Source of the DNA: Methylophilus glucosoxydans
Lineage (GTDB): Bacteria; Pseudomonadota; Gammaproteobacteria; Burkholderiales; Methylophilaceae
Direction of reading: 5' to 3'
DNA length: 64,000 nucleotides
NCBI RefSeq assembly: GCF_042676145.1
Contig: NZ_JBHTJW010000002.1
Span: forward strand, 682,001 to 746,000
Position numbers and translations under genes: made by a program. Shown in pieces: positions 58,716 through 64,000 of this stretch. Below the pieces are notes generated by a model. It had not been told where the DNA came from. It searched no databases and saw only the letters and a program-made list of their open reading frames with translations. Numbering within the stretch: the first letter of the stretch is position 1; every line of letters starts with the position of its first letter.

Positions 58716-58946
58716 ATGATGTGTAAAAGAATATTATTGTCCGGCCAAAGCGGGTTTCGCGTGCACTATTGTGAAACCCACCGTACGGTTGAACTGGAAA
58801 TAGGTGCCATGAGTTTGCGGCTTGATGAAGACGCGCTGGCGGTGATGAGTGATGCGCTCTCTGAGTCACTCAGCAAACTACAGGCGTTACAAGCGTCTCA
58901 AGGATCATTTCGCGCCTTTATGCGCCAGCTCAATATGCCTGACTAG
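58716..58946 (+). CDS. Small iron-regulated protein of unknown family, paralogue B
   Basis: A 76-residue protein similar in pattern to the first gene: ILLSGQSGFRVHYCETHRTV, then ELEIGAMSLRLDEDALAVMS and a helix. The register V-x-Y-H/C-x5-VELEx-G-x3-L matches the first gene. The ribosome site is weak (AGAAAGAAAA). It ends the operon, 21 bp before a strong terminator. Confidence 0.7.
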   Translation: MMCKRILLSGQSGFRVHYCETHRTVELEIGAMSLRLDEDALAVMSDALSESLSKLQALQASQGSFRAFMRQLNMPD

Positions 58947-58967
58947 GCGGTTATTCCTGGCGGCAAT

Positions 58968-59002
58968 AAAAAAGCTGTGATGAATGTCATCACAGCTTTT
59001 TT
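58968..59002. terminator. Bidirectional terminator after the Fur-controlled operon
   Basis: A perfect 16-bp stem (AAAAAAGCTGTGATGA and its complement) with a three-base loop; A- and T-runs make it symmetric. It serves the small-gene operon on the plus strand and the MarR-type gene on the minus strand. Confidence 0.92.
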
Positions 59003-59027
59003 GTTTGGGCGAGAGTCCCGTGTGTGC

Positions 59028-59465
59028 TTAGCCAGGGATTTTGGCAGAAACGTTTTTAGTCAAATTGCTCAATGTTTTGTTGAGCCCATCAAAGTCATCA
59101 TTAGACAGGCCGGTATCGCAGGCCACGCGCTTTTGCACGGTTGACAGTTTGCTACGCAAGGCTTGACCTTCTTCAGTTAGGCTGACAATTACTACGCGCT
59201 CATCATCTTTCTGGCGGGTACGCTTGGTCAGTTTTTTGACTTCCAGTCGTTTGACCACAGGCGTAATCGTAGCAGGCTCCAGTAATAACTTCTCTGCAAT
59301 TTCTTTAATTGAGAGCTGTTTGTATTGCCACAAGGCGACCAGAACCAGATATTGCGGATAAGTCAGATTTAACTTATCAAGGTCAGGCTTATAAGACCGC
59401 AATAAAGCATGAGTAGCGGAATACAACGAAAAACATAATTGATTTTCTAAGTATAAATTTGGCAT
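59028..59465 (-). CDS. ohrR: OhrR-type MarR regulator
   Basis: A 145-residue MarR protein. ENQLCFSLYSATHALLRSYK at the N-terminus contains Cys11 in the position of the peroxide-reactive Cys of OhrR, and LDKLNLTYPQYLVLVALWQY matches the family closely. A winged helix follows (EPATITPVVKRLEVKKLTKR). OhrR normally represses ohr until the Cys is oxidised by organic peroxide. No ohr gene lies within this window, so the target may be elsewhere or the protein may regulate itself. Confidence 0.85.
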   Translation of the reverse strand: MPNLYLENQLCFSLYSATHALLRSYKPDLDKLNLTYPQYLVLVALWQYKQLSIKEIAEKLLLEPATITPVVKRLEVKKLTKRTRQKDDERVVIVSLTEEGQALRSKLSTVQKRVACDTGLSNDDFDGLNKTLSNLTKNVSAKIPG

Positions 59466-59472
59466 AGTTAAA

Positions 59473-59504
59473 ATTATATTGTCATTAATATGTATAAAGA
59501 CAAT
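59473..59504 (-). promoter_or_regulatory. Possible promoter and operator of ohrR
   Basis: On the minus strand a TATAAT (59478-59473) precedes the start codon closely. An inverted repeat ATTGTC-N15-GACAAT (59478-59504) overlaps it. OhrR operators are AT-rich inverted repeats, so self-repression is plausible. Arms are only six bp. Confidence 0.35.
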
Positions 59505-59708
59505 TACAGCACCATTTATCGAGGGTGTCCATAGTTGTCGTGTAGGAGTATGTAACTAATGTTACATAATAATCGTTAAATCTTATCGTAGTGAGCTTAC
59601 AGCAGCCTTGCAATGCGTCTCAATTGAAGGCCGCTAAAACACTCTTTCTGGGCTAAAATAAAGGCCATGAAATTTCTTATGTTGCATTTGTGATTGCTTG
59701 CCTGCCTG

Positions 59709-61100
59709 ATGTTGCCCTCTGTCACTTTTCTTGACCTCGAAACCACCGGGGCCACACCACTCAAAGACCGGATTACCGAAATTGCGCTGGTGCGTTTTGA
59801 CCACGGCGTCGAAACGGCACGCTGGCAAACACTGGTCAATCCGCAACAGCCTATCCCGCCGTTTATTCAATCGCTGACAGGCATCAATGACGGCATGGTG
59901 GCAGAGGCGCCAACGTTTGCCGAGGTCGCAGACACCTTGCTTGCTTTTCTCGAGGGCACGGTGTTGGCGGCACACAATGTACGCTTTGATCATGGGTTTT
60001 TAAAGACCGAATTCAAGCGCATAGGCATCACCTTGCGGCAAAAAGTATTGTGTACGGTCAAGCTGTCACGATTGCTTTATCCGCAACATTATAGTCATGG
60101 CATAGATGCGATTGTGGCACGCCACCAGATCACTGGCCTGGCCAGACACCGCGCCATGGGCGATGTGGAGGCGATACTGGTCATGCTCAACGATGCGCGT
60201 CGAGAGCTTGGCGAAGAGGCAGTGAAAGCTGCCGCGCTTAAACTCATGTCAGCCCCAACCCTGCCACCGCATATTGATGCCAGCCTGGTGGGCGAGTTGC
60301 CTGAGGCGCCGGGTGTCTACCTGTTTTATGGCGAGAATGACTTGCCCCTGTATATCGGTAAAAGTGTCAATCTGCGCGCACGCGTGCTGTCGCATTTTAG
60401 CAGCGATCATGCCTCCACCAAGGAGATGCGCATGACGCAGGAGATGAAGCGTTTTGAATGGATCGCGACCGCCGGTGAGTTCAGTGCCTTGTTGCTGGAG
60501 TCGCGGCTGGTCAAGGAGCGGCAGCCCATTTATAACCGTCAGCTTCGCCGAGAACGCTCTTTATGCAGCTGGCAGATTGATCCGGCCGCGCAACCTTTAG
60601 TCAGGCTGGTGCATGAGGATGAGATTGATCCTAGCCAGATGTCCCATTTGTTTGGCACTTTTAGAAGCAAGCGCCAGGCTGTAGAAACCTTGCGCAAGAT
60701 TGCTGAACTCAGTCATTTATGTGTCAAGGCCCTGGGGCTGGAACCCGGCCGCAGCGGGCCTTGTTTTGCCTTTCAGCTCAGGCGCTGCAAAGGCGTATGC
60801 TGTGGACAGGAGTCGCCAGAAATGCATGCTCTGCGCGTACAACAGGCGCTGATGGCACACAAGCTGAAAGTCTGGCCCTATCGTGGCAAGATTGGCATTG
60901 AGGAATATGACCTGGAGCATGATCTGCGTCAGATTCATGTGTTTGAGCACTGGGTCTATCTGGGCGTGGCAGAAGACGATGAAAGTTTAAATGCCTTGCG
61001 TGCGCAAACCACAGCGCTCAAGTTTGATCTGGATAGTTACAAACTGCTACTGAAAATGCTGGCGCATAAAAAGACCCGCGTACTCGATTTGGCTGACTAA
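59709..61100 (+). CDS. DEDDh exonuclease fused to a UvrC-like GIY-YIG nuclease
   Basis: A 463-residue protein. Residues about 1-170 form a DnaQ-like 3'-5' exonuclease: FLDLETTG (Asp9, Glu11), AHNVRFDHGFL and HRAMGDVEA complete DEDDh. Residues about 195-285 form a GIY-YIG domain: GVYLFYGENDLPLYIGKSVN (GVY at 202-204) with Arg in NLRARV and Glu in LLLESRLVKERQPIYN. The rest resembles the UvrC/Cho mid-region, with Cys in GPCFAFQLRRCKGVC. Similar fusions are annotated as DNA polymerase III epsilon-like or Cho-type excinuclease. A role in DNA repair incision plus trimming is inferred. Start may be ATG 59709 or TTG 59694. Confidence 0.88.
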   Translation: MLPSVTFLDLETTGATPLKDRITEIALVRFDHGVETARWQTLVNPQQPIPPFIQSLTGINDGMVAEAPTFAEVADTLLAFLEGTVLAAHNVRFDHGFLKTEFKRIGITLRQKVLCTVKLSRLLYPQHYSHGIDAIVARHQITGLARHRAMGDVEAILVMLNDARRELGEEAVKAAALKLMSAPTLPPHIDASLVGELPEAPGVYLFYGENDLPLYIGKSVNLRARVLSHFSSDHASTKEMRMTQEMKRFEWIATAGEFSALLLESRLVKERQPIYNRQLRRERSLCSWQIDPAAQPLVRLVHEDEIDPSQMSHLFGTFRSKRQAVETLRKIAELSHLCVKALGLEPGRSGPCFAFQLRRCKGVCCGQESPEMHALRVQQALMAHKLKVWPYRGKIGIEEYDLEHDLRQIHVFEHWVYLGVAEDDESLNALRAQTTALKFDLDSYKLLLKMLAHKKTRVLDLAD

Positions 61101-61145
61101 AGAGGGTAGGTCAGCCATGGTACGCGGGCAAGGGGTGCTGTCAGG

Positions 61146-62555
61146 TCAGGGCTGGTAGAAGGTGCTATCCGTGCTGACTTTTTCGCCGCTGGATAAGGCA
61201 GTCACCTCTATCTGGATGCGTTGGCTGCCACGTTGGTTGCCGGCAGGGGCCAGCAGGCTCATCGGCACCAGGACTTCCTCCGTCGGTTGCGCAGTCAGTG
61301 TTTGCTCACTTTCGATCTGCAAGCCATCCAGACCAATTGCACGTAATTGATAGCTTTCGCGGTGCTCGGTGGCATTGGTCAGGTGCAGCTGGTAAGCGTT
61401 TTCGATGCCCTGGCTGGTTTCTCGGTATAGGATGTTGCGGTCACGCATGATATCGACCTTGAAATCCGGTTTGTGTAGCAAGCCGTATCCCAGCCAGGCG
61501 ATCATCAAGACAAATAAACTGCTGTAAATCAGTACGCGTGGACGCAATAAATGGGAACTGAGCGCGTGCTGGTCTGTGGCGCCGGCCGCAGAAAAACGAA
61601 TCAGGTCACGCGGATAGTGCATTTTGTCCATCACGTCATTGCAGGCATCAATACACAGGCCGCAACTAATGCATTCATATTGCAGTCCATTGCGGATATC
61701 AATGCCTACCGGGCACACCTGTACGCAGATGCTGCAATCGATGCAAGCGCCCAGTCCTTGTGATTGGTAGTCCTGACCCTTGGCGCGGTGACCGCGCGGT
61801 TCGCCACGCGCACTGTCATAGGCGACGATCAGAGTGTGGTTATCAAACATCGCACTCTGAAAGCGCGCATAGGGGCACATATGTTTGCATACCTGTTCGC
61901 GCAAGAAGCCAGCATTGCCATAGGTCGCCAGGCTGTAAAAGCCAAGCCAGAAGCAGGACCAGCCACCCAACTGCCATTGCGTGAGGTCAGTGACAAGCTC
62001 GCGGATGGGCGTAAAGTAGCCGACAAAACTCAAGCCGGTGATCAGTGAAAAGCCGAGCCAGACCGAGTGTTTACTTAATTTGAGGCCAGTTTTGCGTAGC
62101 CCCCAGGGTTGGGCATCCAGCTTTTGCCTGGCCAGGCGGTCGCCTTCTATGCGGCGTTCCATCCATAAGAAAATTTCGGTATACACCGACTGCGGGCAAG
62201 AAAAGCCACACCAGAGCCGGCCTGCCACCGCTGTAAACAAAAATAATCCGACCGCACAAATGATCAGTAGCATGGCCAGATAAAACAGGTCCTGTGGAAA
62301 GATCACCAGGCCAAACAGATAAAAGCGATGCGTATCAATATCGAGCAAGAACGCCTGGCGGCCGCCATATTGCAGCCAGGGCAAACCGTAAAACACCAGT
62401 TGTGTGGCCCAGATCATGAACCAGCGCCAGTTTTTAAAATAGCCGCTGACACTGCGCGGGTAGACTTTGCTGGTTTTCTGATACAGCGAAATCGTTTGTT
62501 CGCTGGCAGGGGCAGCCACAATCGGGATCACGGGTTTGCTACGAGAGACGGTCAT
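61146..62555 (-). CDS. ccoG: Cytochrome cbb3 oxidase accessory protein CcoG
   Basis: A 469-residue polyferredoxin membrane protein (RdxA/FixG/CcoG), implicated in copper reduction for cbb3 oxidase assembly. Several helices flank the motif GRLWCGFSCPQSVYTE, then VCKHMCPYARFQSAMF and two [4Fe-4S] motifs CIDCSICVQVCPVG and CISCGLCIDACNDV. The C-terminal periplasmic Ig-like domain follows a last helix near IYSSLFVLMIAWLGYG. The ccoNOPQ genes are not in the window. ATG 62555 is preferred over a TTG at 62567. Confidence 0.95.
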   Translation of the reverse strand: MTVSRSKPVIPIVAAPASEQTISLYQKTSKVYPRSVSGYFKNWRWFMIWATQLVFYGLPWLQYGGRQAFLLDIDTHRFYLFGLVIFPQDLFYLAMLLIICAVGLFLFTAVAGRLWCGFSCPQSVYTEIFLWMERRIEGDRLARQKLDAQPWGLRKTGLKLSKHSVWLGFSLITGLSFVGYFTPIRELVTDLTQWQLGGWSCFWLGFYSLATYGNAGFLREQVCKHMCPYARFQSAMFDNHTLIVAYDSARGEPRGHRAKGQDYQSQGLGACIDCSICVQVCPVGIDIRNGLQYECISCGLCIDACNDVMDKMHYPRDLIRFSAAGATDQHALSSHLLRPRVLIYSSLFVLMIAWLGYGLLHKPDFKVDIMRDRNILYRETSQGIENAYQLHLTNATEHRESYQLRAIGLDGLQIESEQTLTAQPTEEVLVPMSLLAPAGNQRGSQRIQIEVTALSSGEKVSTDSTFYQP

Positions 62556-62667
62556 ACAGGCACTCAATCTTGATGAAGACGTGTGCAGTGTAGAGGCTGG
62601 AGGTTATTTTAAACAGATTCAGTTTTTAAATAAAAAACCATATCAGATGGGCTGGGTTGTTCGTTGG

Positions 62668-64000
62668 CTATTGCATCCACTGCCCCAGAGTCTCTATCGC
62701 CTGCCTGTGCTCTGCATTGAGTGGGTGGCCATAGTTCAGGCGCACATATCCGGCATATTGCTGTTGCGAGGAAAACAAGTGTCCAGGGGCGAGGCTGATA
62801 TTGTGCTGGATGGCTTGCTGAAACAACCCGAGGCTATCCTGATGGCCGGGCAGTTGCAGCCATAAGAAATAGCCGCCTTGCGGCAGGGTGTAGCGCACCT
62901 CAGCAGGAAAGGATTGATGGATGGCTTGGGTGAACTGCAACTGTTGCAACATGAGCTGGTGACGCAGTTGGCGCAAGTGTTTGTCGTAACCGCCTTTCGC
63001 CAGATAGCTGGCCAGGGCCAGCTGTGCCGGAATCGAGGTCGCCAGGGTCGTGGAGAGTTTGAGGCGCGTGATGGTTTCGCTGAAGCGCCCGGCGGAAACC
63101 CAGCCGACGCGGTATCCGGGCGCGAGCGATTTTGAAAATGAACTGCAATGCATGACCCAGCCGTCGTTGTCCCAAGTCTTGGCCGGTAAAGGCCGCTGTT
63201 TGCCAAAATACAATTCGCGGTAGACGTCATCCTCAATCAGCGGTAACCGGTGACGGGTAATCAGGGCCACCAGCGCCTGTTTTTTCGGCTCCGGCATCAG
63301 GCTGCCGGTCGGGTTCTGAAAATTGGTCATGAGCCAGCACGCTTTGGGGTGATGCTGAAGGATTGCTTGCTCAAGTGCCACCAGGTCTATGCCCAGCTCA
63401 GGGTCACTAGGCACCTCGATGGCTTTCAGCCCCATGCGCTCGATGGCTTGCAACGCGGCATAAAAACTGGGCGATTCGATGATCACGCTATCGCCCGGTT
63501 GCGTGACCGCGGCCAGGCATAAGTTCAGTGCTTCCATGGCGCCATTGGTCACCACGATCTCATGCGGATCCGTCGGCTTGCCGTCCAGCTGGTAGCGTAA
63601 GGCGATCTGCCGCCGCAGCTCGACATCGCCCTGGCCGATATCACTGACGGTCAGTTGGGGCTGCATGCGCCGCACCGTGCTGGCCATATGGTCGGCCAGT
63701 CTGGCAAGCGGGAACAGGGACGGGCTTGGGAACGCCGAGCCAAACGGGATTTGTTGCGGGTCTTTGATACGCTCCAGCAACGTGAACACCAGATCGCTGA
63801 CTTGCAGTTTGGTCGGGTGGCTGGCATTGTGAGCTGCTTGTGGCAGCAGGCGCTCGCTGCGTAACGGCCCCGCCACATAGTAACCAGAGCGCGGGCGCGT
63901 CACAATCAGGCCGCGGGCCTCCAGCAGATAATATGCCTGAAACACGGTCGAAGCATTCACCTGTTTGCTGGCCTGGATGTGCCGGATAGAAGGCAGTTTG
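62668..64000 (-). CDS. MocR-type regulator: GntR helix-turn-helix fused to aminotransferase, 5' end missing
   Basis: The frame is open to the right edge; the codons before 63960 read KLPSIRHIQASKQ, then VNASTVFQAYYLLEARGLI, the recognition part of a GntR winged helix. The aminotransferase-like part includes NGAMEALNLCLAAV, the LMTNFQNPTGSLM region, the PLP-binding Lys in SSFSKSLAPGYRVGW and a C-terminal domain. MocR proteins control vitamin B6, GABA or other amine pathways; the target is unknown. Only the extreme N-terminus, probably 40 residues or fewer, lies outside the window. Confidence 0.88.
   Translation of the reverse strand, partial: KLPSIRHIQASKQVNASTVFQAYYLLEARGLIVTRPRSGYYVAGPLRSERLLPQAAHNASHPTKLQVSDLVFTLLERIKDPQQIPFGSAFPSPSLFPLARLADHMASTVRRMQPQLTVSDIGQGDVELRRQIALRYQLDGKPTDPHEIVVTNGAMEALNLCLAAVTQPGDSVIIESPSFYAALQAIERMGLKAIEVPSDPELGIDLVALEQAILQHHPKACWLMTNFQNPTGSLMPEPKKQALVALITRHRLPLIEDDVYRELYFGKQRPLPAKTWDNDGWVMHCSSFSKSLAPGYRVGWVSAGRFSETITRLKLSTTLATSIPAQLALASYLAKGGYDKHLRQLRHQLMLQQLQFTQAIHQSFPAEVRYTLPQGGYFLWLQLPGHQDSLGLFQQAIQHNISLAPGHLFSSQQQYAGYVRLNYGHPLNAEHRQAIETLGQWMQ

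Overview
This window looks like chromosome of an obligate-methylotroph-type betaproteobacterium, most likely the family Methylophilaceae (for example Methylophilus or Methylotenera). This is inferred from protein character and gene order: a YVTN beta-propeller next to a MxaD-like protein, doubled GAPDH genes around pgk, dapA-bamC-metallohydrolase, tgt-yajC-secD-secF, pssA-leuA, and a DUF721/M23/secA block. No 16S or database search was available, so the family name is an inference.

Layout. 1-5.2 kb: 5' end of xseB, an esterase, two type IV pilin genes behind a near-perfect sigma-54 promoter, a MxaD-like/YVTN periplasmic pair, rppH and msrA. 5.3-11.9 kb: gap, pgk, a PAS-GGDEF cyclase, a second gap, purC, a YkvA-type membrane protein and soluble pyrophosphatase. 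11.9-18.7 kb: a K+-independent-type membrane pyrophosphatase, a DciA-like protein, an M23 protein, secA and a DUF1289 protein. 18.8-22.4 kb: a MarR regulator, then an operon for an ECF sigma factor, a zinc-finger anti-sigma, a secreted Cys-rich peptide with EGxC repeats, a DUF692 (MNIO) enzyme and a DUF2063 partner. This is a bufferin-type copper/oxidant-responsive RiPP system. 22.4-28.2 kb: MOSC, DUF1841, nth and an orphan RnfB, then dapA-bamC-MBL. 28.2-34.6 kb: a CzcCBA/CusCBA-type heavy-metal RND operon with a small secreted protein at its head and an atypical PII protein at its tail. 34.7-50.7 kb: conserved housekeeping genes (clpA, clpS, CorC-type, secF, secD, yajC, tgt, pssA, leuA, a DMT exporter, a HAD phosphatase, a CcsA-like protein, ffh) ending with tRNA-Lys(UUU).

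50.8-55.2 kb is an AT-richer accessory stretch directly behind the tRNA. It holds unrecognised genes (one with an HEPN-like RNCLIH motif, one lipoprotein, one membrane-anchored protein) separated by three degenerate copies of a repeat of up to about 260 bp. A broken EAL-domain remnant and a PilZ protein follow. 55.5-59.5 kb: a GAF-PAS-GGDEF-EAL protein, then a strongly Fur-boxed operon of three small orphan proteins, two of them paralogous, and an OhrR-type regulator. 59.7-64 kb: an exonuclease/GIY-YIG fusion, ccoG and a MocR-type regulator cut by the right edge.

The best candidates for under-described biology are the bufferin operon with its regular ten-residue EGxC peptide, the Fur-controlled small-protein operon, and the repeat-punctuated gene array after tRNA-Lys. 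Metal and redox handling recurs across the window: bufferin, RND efflux, Fur operon, OhrR, MsrA and CcoG.
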